Part shown: positions 45,710 to 54,243 of the stretch, one piece after another
Position numbering within the stretch: the first letter of the stretch is position 1
Layout of the letters: the number at the start of each line of letters is the position of its first letter
Assembly (NCBI RefSeq): GCF_000331305.1
Contig: NZ_KB217478.1
Location: 1,053,366-1,117,365 of the forward strand
Reading direction: 5' to 3'
Source of the DNA: Calothrix sp. PCC 7103
GTDB taxonomy: Bacteria > Cyanobacteriota > Cyanobacteriia > Cyanobacteriales > Nostocaceae
DNA: 64,000 nucleotides
Notes under the pieces: generated by a model
Database searches by the model: none
Told to the model about the DNA's origin: nothing
The model's input: the letters and a program-made list of their open reading frames with translations, nothing else
Translations under genes and position numbers: made by a program

Positions 45710-47683
45710 TTATGAAGATTTTTGAGTGGTATAGATTTGAATATCCCATTCTTTGCCATTACCAAAAGCTTTCATCTTTGGTGATGTGTAAACTAACTGA
45801 TTTTGAACAATCCATTGGTGAATCAATGGGTTGAACTCAGCGTAAGTTTGATAGCCCGGTTTCAACCACCAAAAAGGAACATCTACGTAGACTATAAGTT
45901 CAGGACGTTTATTTTTCATGCGCTCGATAAAATCCTGTTCTGCCTTTGGAGTTGGAATAATACCTGGTAGAAAAATAGTTTCTTGACTAGGGGAGTCAGT
46001 TGCTGTGAGAAAATTTAAAGTGGCGCCTGCGGGTATTACCAATACAGATTTGGCACCAGAAGCGTTGATATAGTTAATAGTCTGATTGAAAGCAACAGCA
46101 AGGTCGGCATATTTAGTGTAAATAGTCCCTTGGGGAGATTGGACTGCATAACGATGCTGCCCTAACTCCAACAAGTTCATACCACCACCTATTAGCAAGC
46201 AAATTAACAAAAACCTCCAAATTGGCAAATTACTTTTTTGAGCCAAATTATATAGAAAGGTAAAAAACAGCATTAGTGCTGTAACTGCATAAATTCCATA
46301 AAAATTGATATAGAACAAAAAGCGTGCGTTCAACAGTATAGAGAAAGCAAGTAATCCCCATAGTAAAGGAGCATGTTGGTGCTGAATTAATTGCCGCCAA
46401 CTCAAACTAAACCACACAACTAGTAATGCTAAAAGCCAAGCCATATTTCCCAAAGGATGGAAAACAACATTCGAGCAACAGATCAAGCGACGCAGTATTA
46501 AAAAGCATAAAAAGCCAAAAGTAACAAATAAAAGCGACTTGACTGTAAACCTTAACCATTGGGAATCAAACACACGCTCCTTTCTAGGCAATCTGTTAGT
46601 CACTAGAGAAACAATACATATTACCACTAAAGCAGCTATACCAATTTTGAAGGTACTGTTCCAAATGTTGATTCGCAGCAACGCTAAACCGATTAGAGAC
46701 AAAGCAATACTGCTAGTTACCTCAATTAATGCTTTATGTCGAATATTAGGTATCCACTCGCGTCTAACAAGCCAGTCAACAACAAACAGCGCAAACAAAA
46801 TCACGATTGAAGTCGCTGTAAAAATGCTGAAGGTGTACCTCCAGATATTTAGAGTATTGTCCACACTAACAACCAAAACTCCGCTTTTGGTAAGAATTTG
46901 GGACTTAGAGAATGGCGCCATTGAAGCTTGTATAGTCTCCCAAGAAACTTGCTGGGCTAGCAGACTAAGTGGAATTAGTACGCAAATGCTTGCAATCAAA
47001 AGTACTAACATGCAGCGTTTCACCAAGGTTTTAAGGCTTATAGGAGGATATAAACTAGCACCAACCAATACACCTGCTATCCCAGATATCCCGTATTCCT
47101 GCTTAGAAAGTCCTGCTAACCCACAAGCAATCGCTGCTGCTACTAACCATCTTGTTTTGCCATTGCGTATGTAGCAGTCAATAGCAGCAAAAGCCAGCAG
47201 GCAAAACACTGTCCCATAGAGAGTACCGTAACTGTAAGGAACAATGAGATTAAACAACCCCCCCGGAGCGAAAGCACAATATATAAGCACACAAATCGTG
47301 CAAAGTCCAGCCCAAGCTTGATTAGTTAGTTGCTTTGTTAGTTGGTAAACCAGCAAAGTTGCCACTAAACCTAAAGCCAAACCGATTCCGTAAAAAACTT
47401 CCAAATGATGCCCAAATAACAGCAGTGCTAAAGCATTTACATAGTAAGGAAGAGGAGCATAGTAGTTTTGCAAATCACGGTATAAAAGTTCTCCAGCTAG
47501 TAGACGAGAAGTAATCTCTGCTTCTTGCCCTGTATCAAATATAGGATGTGCTAGCTTACCCCAACTAACTACCCCATATAGAATAAAACAAGTGATTACA
47601 ACAACTAACCAAGGCTCGCTTAACAAAATATTTACTTTTGATCGCTTTTCAAAACTAGACATTTTCGTATTTATAATGTTCAC
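45710..47683 (-). CDS. GT39/ArnT-like membrane glycosyltransferase
   Basis: The 657-residue protein has about 12 hydrophobic helices and a soluble C-terminal part of about 120 residues. The first periplasmic loop reads HPIFDTGQEAEITSRLLAGELLYRDLQNYYAP with Asp50 and Glu53/55. It carries the acidic residues typical of GT-C (PMT/ArnT, GT39) enzymes, which take a sugar from a polyprenyl phosphate. It is the only minus-strand gene in the polysaccharide locus and faces the PEP-CTERM gene across a shared terminator. The donor may be the lipid-linked sugar made by the GT2 at 52304; that is inference. Start at ATG 47683; ATG 47662 (MSSFEKRSK) is also possible. Confidence 0.75.
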   Translation of the reverse strand: MNIINTKMSSFEKRSKVNILLSEPWLVVVITCFILYGVVSWGKLAHPIFDTGQEAEITSRLLAGELLYRDLQNYYAPLPYYVNALALLLFGHHLEVFYGIGLALGLVATLLVYQLTKQLTNQAWAGLCTICVLIYCAFAPGGLFNLIVPYSYGTLYGTVFCLLAFAAIDCYIRNGKTRWLVAAAIACGLAGLSKQEYGISGIAGVLVGASLYPPISLKTLVKRCMLVLLIASICVLIPLSLLAQQVSWETIQASMAPFSKSQILTKSGVLVVSVDNTLNIWRYTFSIFTATSIVILFALFVVDWLVRREWIPNIRHKALIEVTSSIALSLIGLALLRINIWNSTFKIGIAALVVICIVSLVTNRLPRKERVFDSQWLRFTVKSLLFVTFGFLCFLILRRLICCSNVVFHPLGNMAWLLALLVVWFSLSWRQLIQHQHAPLLWGLLAFSILLNARFLFYINFYGIYAVTALMLFFTFLYNLAQKSNLPIWRFLLICLLIGGGMNLLELGQHRYAVQSPQGTIYTKYADLAVAFNQTINYINASGAKSVLVIPAGATLNFLTATDSPSQETIFLPGIIPTPKAEQDFIERMKNKRPELIVYVDVPFWWLKPGYQTYAEFNPLIHQWIVQNQLVYTSPKMKAFGNGKEWDIQIYTTQKSS

Positions 47684-47859
47684 TCATGCTATACATCTTA
47701 ACAAATATCATATATTTTTATTTCAGAAAATATTTTTTTTCTAAAATTATATTTAAACTAATCGAAGGTCTGCCGACATTGATTATTTAGAAAACTAGAC
47801 TACGAAATAATTTATCTTAATACAAGCTATAGAATACAATCAAACAACAAATTAAACAA

Positions 47860-48609
47860 TTGCTATATAAGCTAATTAGTATAGAAACATTTATACGCTA
47901 TGGTCAAAGAATATTGAATAGACTTTGGGAAGAAAACTTAATTTCAAAGTATGTGTATCTAAACTTCCAATATGAAATGTATCTGACATTATTAAAAAAT
48001 CAATCGAAAAATCTGCATAAACAATATGAGAAGGCTAAAGATTTATTAGTTAACATTGGCGCTGGTTCTCAAGGTAAGTCAGGTTGGGTTAACGTAGACA
48101 TTACTAGCGCTCCTGGTATTGACTGCGTTTGTGACTGCCGTACTAGCCTTCCATTTTCAAACGAGTCTGTTAAATTTATTTTTACAGAGCATTTCTTTGA
48201 GCATATAGATTACCAAGAAGAAGTTCCATTATTTTTATCAGAATGTTATCGAGTATTACAACCTGGTGGTGTGATACGTATAGTAGTTCCAGATATTCAA
48301 AAATATTTATATGGATACTGCGAAGAAGGTTGGGATAAATTAAGTGCAATCAGGCCTTTGGACTCAGAAAAAACTGATTTTTACTATGATTTTCAATATA
48401 ATACAAAATTAGAAATAATTAATTTTGTATTTCGTCAAAATTATGAACATAAATATGCATATGATTATGAAACACTTGAATTTATTTTATATAAATATGG
48501 GTTTTCAATTGTGAAGAAGCAAGATTTTGGTAAGTCATTCATAAACGAGTTATGTATAGACCAAGAAATTAGAGCTTCTGAAAGCCTTTATGTTGAAGCA
48601 ATTAAATAA
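47860..48609 (+). CDS. SAM-dependent methyltransferase
   Basis: A class I (type 11) methyltransferase of 249 residues. Motif I is VNIGAGSQGKSGWVNVDI near residue 65, the acidic post-I strand follows, and the motif IV/post region reads FTEHFFEHIDYQEEVPLFLSECYRVLQPGGVIRIVVPD around 110-150. The start used is TTG 47860 because no ATG gives the full N-terminal helix; ATG 47977 would cut off 39 residues but keep the fold. It could methylate a sugar or a polysaccharide terminus. In ABC-exported O-antigens a terminal methyl often ends the chain and is read by the Wzt C-terminal domain. Confidence 0.78.
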   Translation: MLYKLISIETFIRYGQRILNRLWEENLISKYVYLNFQYEMYLTLLKNQSKNLHKQYEKAKDLLVNIGAGSQGKSGWVNVDITSAPGIDCVCDCRTSLPFSNESVKFIFTEHFFEHIDYQEEVPLFLSECYRVLQPGGVIRIVVPDIQKYLYGYCEEGWDKLSAIRPLDSEKTDFYYDFQYNTKLEIINFVFRQNYEHKYAYDYETLEFILYKYGFSIVKKQDFGKSFINELCIDQEIRASESLYVEAIK

Positions 48610-48903
48610 ATACTCAAGGAGGTAAATGACATTTATAACAAGGTGTTTATAACTAGCTGAAACACCAACTAAGTTTTCACGTTATGTGGAAAATCTAACA
48701 CCTTATCCCCTCCAAGCTGAGTGAGGAGAGAGATTTTTAATATATCGCGAAAATTCAGAAACATAAAAGTTAACTTATTTTTTAATAGATTATATAAATT
48801 ATTTTGTTTTGGTAATCCTTAAAAAATAAGTTAATGATCAACACAACTGTCTAAAAACTACAATTTCGCGATTGTTTGTAATGTATAAATCACCTATAGC
48901 AAA
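48610..48903. other. Intergenic region, AT-rich
   Basis: A 294-bp gap. A short segment ACACCTTATCCCCTCCAAGC followed by TGAGTGAGGAG resembles part of the MITE-like element at 37.5 kb. Nothing else can be named. The promoter for the DUF4082 protein is presumably here. Confidence 0.35.
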
Positions 48904-51126
48904 ATGGCTAACCAAACAGTTTTTACAAACCAAACACCAAGTAACTCAAATGCTACAGATGGTGTAGATTATGAGCTAGGGATGAAGTTCAAAAGCGCCA
49001 AAGCAGGGAACATTACTGCTATTCGCTTTTTGAAGGCACCCAGTGAAACTAACGGTCATTTAGGAAAAATTTGGAGTACCAATGGTACTCTTTTAGCAAC
49101 TTGTACGTTTGTTAACGAGACAGCTTCAGGTTGGCAGGAACAGGCTCTGACTACACCACTTCCTATTCAAGCTAATACTACTTACGTTGTTAGTGTTAAC
49201 ACAGCCAACACTTATTTTGCCATCGGCTTCTTTGGATTGGCGAATTCAGTGGTAAACGGAGACTTAAGTTCAATTGCTGATAACCAAAACGGAGTCTATG
49301 GTAATCCAAACGGTTTCCCAACTAATTCCTTCATGACTGCCAATTATTTCCGCGATATTGTATTTACTGCTGATGTTCCTTCTACTATTAACAAAGTCAG
49401 TGGTGATAACCAAAGCGGAGCAATAGGCACAACTCTACCAGACCCATTAGTTGTAGAGCTAAAAGATGGTTCTAATAATCCATTAGCGGGGGTTACAGTT
49501 GACTTTGCAGTTACCAGTGGTGGGGGTTCCGTTTCGCCACCAAGTGCAGTAACTGGCGCCAATGGTACAGCAAGCACAGTGTTGACCTTGGGAACAACAC
49601 CAGCAACTAATAACACAGTCACAGCAACAGCGGCAAATATCGGCACTGTTACTTTTGGCGCGTTAGCAGAGCCTGCAAACCCCAACCCCATTTATTTAGA
49701 AAACAAAAAACCCGGAACAGCGAACTGGAAAATTACGAATCAGTCAACGAGTAATGAAATTGCAGGTTTTGCCACAGCAACTAGTGTTGGAAAAGGTGGT
49801 ACACTGCCGATAAAAGTATCGCTTGCACAGCAAGGGCAATTTCAGGTTGATATTTACCGTTTGGGCTACTACCAAGGTACGGGAGGAAGACTTGTAGCTA
49901 GCAGTGGAGCTATCAATGGTAATACACAGCCTGCTTTAACACTTATAGACTCAAATACCAAACTATACGAAGCTAAAAACTGGACAGTATCTTACACAAT
50001 TAATGTAGGTAATGACTGGACAAGCGGGTTGTATACAGCCAAGCTAACAGACCAAACAACAGGCAAGCAGTCACAAATATGGTTTGTTGTTCGTGATGAC
50101 AGCAGAAAAGCAGATATTGTTTTCCAAAGCAGCTTTACTACCTACTTTGCTTATAACAATACTGGTGGCTATAGCACCTACTCCTATCACAGTATTGGCG
50201 GGCAAAGAGCATTCAAGGTTTCTTCAGATCGCCCATTATCAATGACCACCAATGAATGGCATCATTACAACCTAATGACTCTTTGGGAACGCAATATGGC
50301 GCGATGGTTAGAGTCCCAAGGTTATGACGTTTCGTACATCACAAATATGGACTTTCAAACCAACCCACAAATATTACAAGGGCACAAAGTCTTTCTTTCT
50401 GTTGGTCATGATGAGTACTGGTCACTAGAAGAGCGTAATGCTGTTGAACAAGCTCGCAATAATGGAATTAGCTTGGCATTTTTCTCATCAAATACTGCTT
50501 ACTGGCGAGTGCGCTTTGAAAATTCGAGCGTAGGAGAAGCAAATCGGATTATGGCATGTTACAAAGATGCTACCGACACAGTAGCGCCTACAAATAAATG
50601 GAGAAGTCCACAGAATAACCGACCAGAAAATGCGTTGCTGGGAATTATGTACACAGGTGATCGCAATGATTTGTATTACACCTGGGGCGATCCCAATGGT
50701 AGCACTAATAGCTATAGTGGCTTCGACTTTGTAGTAGCTAATAGTTCTCACCCTTACTTTGCCAATACTGGTCTTAGCAACGGTAATAAGTTAACTCAGC
50801 TAATTGGCTTTGAATGGGACAGTATTGTCAATAACGGTTTTACCCCAAGTGGGTTAGAGATATTAGGTCAATCTCCAGTTAATCCTACTGGTTTAGATGA
50901 TGACTTACCTCCTGGAACCAATACAAACTTAGCCCATACAGTTCGTTACACAGTTGGCGATGCAAAAGTATTCTCTACTGGCTCCAATCAATGGATGTGG
51001 GGGTTAGATAGTGACCGCATTACCCCAACCAAAGAGGATAACCGCGCCAAGCAAATCGCTGTCAACGTATTTGCGGATATGGGCGCCAAACCCCAAACCC
51101 CAGGAACAGGCATAGTCGTTCCTTAA
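48904..51126 (+). CDS. DUF4082 / Ig-like / dimethylformamidase-like multidomain protein
   Basis: The 740-residue protein has three parts. Residues 1 to about 155 match DUF4082 (GNITAIRFLKAPSETNGHLGK...STNGTLLATCTF), a beta-sandwich. About 160-260 is a bacterial Ig-like (Big_1/invasin) repeat: SGDNQSGAIGTTLPDPLVVELKDG followed by VTGANGTASTVLTLG. About 265-735 resembles the large subunit of N,N-dimethylformamidase: IAGFATATSVGKGGTLPIKV, YRLGYYQGTGGR, ISYITNMDF-like and LSVGHDEYWSLEERNAV. There is no classical signal peptide. It is probably a surface or extracellular protein; formamide hydrolysis is not established for such fusions. Confidence 0.75.
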   Translation: MANQTVFTNQTPSNSNATDGVDYELGMKFKSAKAGNITAIRFLKAPSETNGHLGKIWSTNGTLLATCTFVNETASGWQEQALTTPLPIQANTTYVVSVNTANTYFAIGFFGLANSVVNGDLSSIADNQNGVYGNPNGFPTNSFMTANYFRDIVFTADVPSTINKVSGDNQSGAIGTTLPDPLVVELKDGSNNPLAGVTVDFAVTSGGGSVSPPSAVTGANGTASTVLTLGTTPATNNTVTATAANIGTVTFGALAEPANPNPIYLENKKPGTANWKITNQSTSNEIAGFATATSVGKGGTLPIKVSLAQQGQFQVDIYRLGYYQGTGGRLVASSGAINGNTQPALTLIDSNTKLYEAKNWTVSYTINVGNDWTSGLYTAKLTDQTTGKQSQIWFVVRDDSRKADIVFQSSFTTYFAYNNTGGYSTYSYHSIGGQRAFKVSSDRPLSMTTNEWHHYNLMTLWERNMARWLESQGYDVSYITNMDFQTNPQILQGHKVFLSVGHDEYWSLEERNAVEQARNNGISLAFFSSNTAYWRVRFENSSVGEANRIMACYKDATDTVAPTNKWRSPQNNRPENALLGIMYTGDRNDLYYTWGDPNGSTNSYSGFDFVVANSSHPYFANTGLSNGNKLTQLIGFEWDSIVNNGFTPSGLEILGQSPVNPTGLDDDLPPGTNTNLAHTVRYTVGDAKVFSTGSNQWMWGLDSDRITPTKEDNRAKQIAVNVFADMGAKPQTPGTGIVVP

Positions 51127-51152
51127 TATTAAACAGCCCAGGAGCTAATAAA

Positions 51153-52172
51153 ATGCATCTAAGAATCAGACGACGAAGATTTGGGCAAATAGCAATTGCG
51201 ACTTTTGCTTCTACTGCGCTTGCAAATCTAACAGGTAAAACTCTTGCACAAGAAGAGGAATCAATTATCTATGGGGTGAGTCTTGGTAGTAATAACGGCG
51301 CCACTAATGGTGATAGGAAAGTAGCAGCAAATATTGATGCCAACACTACCCCAGTATTAACATTAGTTATTTTTGACTTGGTAAGTGCTAGAGATTTAAA
51401 GACTATTCAACTGCCGAGTGTAAATGTTGTAGATACTACAGGTGCTGTAAACGCTGTAAATACAGATAGTAGAAATGGACGTGGTGAAACTGCAAGTAAA
51501 GCTTTATACACAGAACCTAGTGAGCGCATAACTTCTTTTACGCCTCTATCCAATAATGGATTCATTGTTGTTTCAGTAGCATCTACAAAAAATGGTAATT
51601 TTAATCGCATAATATATGTAGATAGTAAATCTGAAAGGCCTCAGAAAGCCCTAGGAGCATCAGGATTTCAAAAGGTAAATGGCACAATTGAAAGTCTTGC
51701 TGCAACTAAAGAAAACAGTTTGATTGGTGTAGTTAGCTTGAATGAAGGAGTTCCACCTTTTGAAGTAGTAAATTTTGATTCTAATTCCGCCAAGTTAAGC
51801 CGTAGTAACGAGCTACCTTTACTGTCAGGGAGTCTACGACTAAGCAACCTTGTTGTAGCCCCAGATAATACAATTTACGCGACTACTCTTAGCGCTCAAA
51901 ACCCTACAACTATAGTACAAATTGACTTAGCAAACAAGGCGTTAGTTACTGGTAGGGGAAAGGTTGTTAGATTGTCAGAATTGAAATATAACAATAAACC
52001 TTTAGAGAACGATGTACTTAGCCTAGCCGTTTCTAAATCTGGTCAACTATACGCTCTTGCTAACCCTTCTTACGAAAAAGTAAATTCTTTATTTGCTGTG
52101 GACATCAAAAGTGGAGAAATGAAGCTACTAAGAAAATTTGCAGCTGATAAAATTGCCTTTGCTCGTGGTTAA
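51153..52172 (+). CDS. Tat-exported beta-propeller-like protein
   Basis: The 339-residue product begins MHLRIRRRRFGQIAIATFAS. The RRRFGQ twin-arginine motif followed by a mild hydrophobic stretch and ALAQ (about residue 33) is a Tat signal with cleavage near TLAQEEES. The mature part has repeated strand patterns (ITSFTPLSNNGFIVVSVAS, LVVAPDNTIYATTLSAQNP, LSLAVSKSGQLYALANPSYEKVNSLFAVD) suggestive of a beta-propeller. No catalytic motif recognised. It follows the DUF4082 protein by 26 bp with AGGAGC before ATG, so the two are likely co-expressed, and is ended by a good terminator. Confidence 0.72.
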   Translation: MHLRIRRRRFGQIAIATFASTALANLTGKTLAQEEESIIYGVSLGSNNGATNGDRKVAANIDANTTPVLTLVIFDLVSARDLKTIQLPSVNVVDTTGAVNAVNTDSRNGRGETASKALYTEPSERITSFTPLSNNGFIVVSVASTKNGNFNRIIYVDSKSERPQKALGASGFQKVNGTIESLAATKENSLIGVVSLNEGVPPFEVVNFDSNSAKLSRSNELPLLSGSLRLSNLVVAPDNTIYATTLSAQNPTTIVQIDLANKALVTGRGKVVRLSELKYNNKPLENDVLSLAVSKSGQLYALANPSYEKVNSLFAVDIKSGEMKLLRKFAADKIAFARG

Positions 52173-52210
52173 TAAATTGGAAAATGCTTAAGATTACAAG
52201 CATTTATATT

Positions 52211-52243
52211 AAATACCTCTGCTAATAGACAGAGGTATTTTTA
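52211..52243 (+). terminator. Rho-independent terminator
   Basis: AAATACCTCTG (52211-52221), loop CTAATAGA, CAGAGGTATTT (52230-52240) followed by TTATATTT. A perfect 11-bp stem with a T-run, 38 bp after the Tat protein stop, ends the 48.9-52.2 kb transcription unit and separates it from the GT2-wecB unit. Confidence 0.9.
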
Positions 52244-52303
52244 TATTTGTGCTATGGGTATAGAAGAGCATATTAAAGCATAACTTATTATTAGGAGAAA
52301 AAC

Positions 52304-53101
52304 ATGCACTCACAATTTGCAGAGTTGGGGAAAATAGAAAACAAGCAATCAATAAGCATTATAGTTCCATGCTTTAATGAATCTGAAGGAATTGAGTCAT
52401 TAGAAAAAAAATTACAACCTGTATTGCAAAAGTTATGCTCAACCAGGTCAGTTGAACTTATATTTGTGGATGATGGCAGCATAGATGATACTTTTTTGAA
52501 GTTGCAAAAATATTTTGGAAAAACTGCTCAGATAATAAGTCATCAGAAAAATAGAGGTCTCTCAGCAGCTACAAAAACGGGCTTAGCATACTCAACAGGT
52601 AATATTATTTGCACAATTGACAGTGATTGCACTTACGACCCTATGCAATTAATTGAGCTTTTAGAGCTAATGCGTAGTGACGTTGATATTGTTACGGCAT
52701 CTCCATATCATCCAAAGGGTCATGTCAAAAATGTTCCAGCTTGGCGCCTGTTTTTGAGTAAGGGTTTATCACCACTATATAGATTTGTATTGCCACAAAA
52801 ACTCTATACTTATACAAGTATGTTTAGAGCCTACCGTCGTGAGGTTCTGGAAACAATACCAGTTACTTACCCAGGATTTTTGGGTCTTGTTGAGGTTTTA
52901 GCTGAAGCAATGTTGCGCGGATATAAGGTTGTAGAATATCCTGCTGAGTTAAGCAGTCGGATGTTTGGGCAGTCTAAGTTACGTGTAGCCAAAGTTATTT
53001 GGAGCCATTTAAAGTACATCTGTCAGCTAATCGTTCGACAAACATTTCAACAGAAAAAGCCTGCAACTCTACAATACAAACGTGCTAAAAACAACGTATG
53101 A
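52304..53101 (+). CDS. GT2 polyprenyl-phosphate glycosyltransferase-like (DPM1/ArnC type)
   Basis: The 265-residue GT-A enzyme has ISIIVPCFNESEGIESLEKK near the N-terminus, the first Asp-rich site FVDDGSIDDT, and the DxD-type site TIDSDCTYDPMQLIELLELM. A region YTSMFRAYRREVLETIPV near 175 is typical of the dolichol-phosphate-mannose synthase branch. It lacks the C-terminal membrane helices of ArnC. It could load a sugar onto undecaprenyl phosphate for the GT39-like enzyme at 45.7 kb. The ATG has TTAGGAG 8 bases upstream. The stop overlaps the 2-epimerase gene by ATGA. Confidence 0.82.
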   Translation: MHSQFAELGKIENKQSISIIVPCFNESEGIESLEKKLQPVLQKLCSTRSVELIFVDDGSIDDTFLKLQKYFGKTAQIISHQKNRGLSAATKTGLAYSTGNIICTIDSDCTYDPMQLIELLELMRSDVDIVTASPYHPKGHVKNVPAWRLFLSKGLSPLYRFVLPQKLYTYTSMFRAYRREVLETIPVTYPGFLGLVEVLAEAMLRGYKVVEYPAELSSRMFGQSKLRVAKVIWSHLKYICQLIVRQTFQQKKPATLQYKRAKNNV

Positions 53102-54156
53102 AAGTCTTTACTATATTAGGCGCCAGACCGCAGTTTATAAAAGCGTCTGTAGTTAGTTTCGCTTTTAGAGATGCTGGAATTAAGGAAACTATTATTCATA
53201 CGGGACAGCACTTCGATTCATTAATGTCCGATGTTTTTTTCCAAGACTTAGATTTGCCAACACCTCAACATCATTTAAATATCCATAGTTTAAATCATGG
53301 GGCAATGACAGGTAGAATGATGGAGAAAATAGAGGAGCTTCTAATTAATGATAAGCCTGATTGGGTATGCGTTTATGGAGATACGAATTCAACATTAGCA
53401 GGCGCCTTAGTTGCTGCAAAATTGAATATCCCATTACTCCATATAGAAGCAGGACTGAGAAGTTTTAATCGGCAAATGCCAGAAGAAGTAAATCGGGTTG
53501 TCACTGACCATCTTGCACAACTTCTATTTGCTCCCACAGACCTTGCCGTTAAATGCCTTGAAAAAGAAGGGATTTTTCAAGGAGTCCATTTAGTTGGAGA
53601 TGTAATGATGGATGCTCTAATGCACTATCGAACTAAAGCCAACGAAACATCAGATATTCTTGAGAGGCACAAATTAAATAATAACGAATATTATCTAGCA
53701 ACCATTCATCGCCCTAGCAATACAGATGAACGCCAGCGTTTACGTTCAATTTTAGAAAGCTTTACGCAATTAGACTTGCCAGTTATTTTTCCAATCCATC
53801 CTCGAACTCAAAGTTTAATAGAGAAAATGGAGTTGAGTAAATATTTAACCGCCAATTCAATTGTACCAATCCCACCTGTTAGCTATTTAGATATGTTAGT
53901 ATTAGAAAGTGCTTGTCGCTGTATAATCACAGATTCTGGTGGTATACAGAAAGAAGCTTATATTTTTGAACGTCCCTGCTTTACCCTTCGCAATGAAACA
54001 GAGTGGAAAGAAACTGTAGATGTTGGTTGGAATCAACTAGTACAACCAGAAAATTTAAGTGAAGCTGTCGCAAATTTTACTCGACCATCTGAATGCCCTA
54101 AACTTTATGGAAATGGTGATGCAGCAATTAAAATTACTGAGGTCTTGCTTAATTAA
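53098..54156 (+). CDS. Non-hydrolysing UDP-HexNAc 2-epimerase, WbpI/WecB-like
   Basis: The enzyme inverts C2 of UDP-N-acetylhexosamines. The 352-residue product has the family signatures FTILGARPQFIKAS at the N-terminus, VYGDTNSTLAGALVAAKLNIPLLHIEAGLRSFNRQMPEEVNRVVTDH (about 90-135), IHPRTQSLIEKM and ITDSGGIQKEAYIFERPCFTLRNETEW (about 280). Length and the RSFNRQMPEE segment suit WbpI, which converts UDP-GlcNAc(3NAc)A to the manno form. Together with the WbpA, B, D and E homologues upstream it completes that pathway in this locus. A plain UDP-GlcNAc/ManNAc epimerase (WecB) is the alternative. Confidence 0.88.
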   Translation: MKVFTILGARPQFIKASVVSFAFRDAGIKETIIHTGQHFDSLMSDVFFQDLDLPTPQHHLNIHSLNHGAMTGRMMEKIEELLINDKPDWVCVYGDTNSTLAGALVAAKLNIPLLHIEAGLRSFNRQMPEEVNRVVTDHLAQLLFAPTDLAVKCLEKEGIFQGVHLVGDVMMDALMHYRTKANETSDILERHKLNNNEYYLATIHRPSNTDERQRLRSILESFTQLDLPVIFPIHPRTQSLIEKMELSKYLTANSIVPIPPVSYLDMLVLESACRCIITDSGGIQKEAYIFERPCFTLRNETEWKETVDVGWNQLVQPENLSEAVANFTRPSECPKLYGNGDAAIKITEVLLN

Positions 54157-54243
54157 TTTTAAAATTTATACCGAGTTAAAATTGTTGCAAATTAAGAAAG
54201 TATATACGCAAGCAGTTTGATTTAAGATAAAGGAATAGAAAGC

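Noticed and set aside
46539-47174. 211-codon + strand ORF inside the GT39-like gene
   Set aside because: It is antisense to a convincing membrane glycosyltransferase and its composition mirrors the opposite strand; no motif or ribosome binding site.
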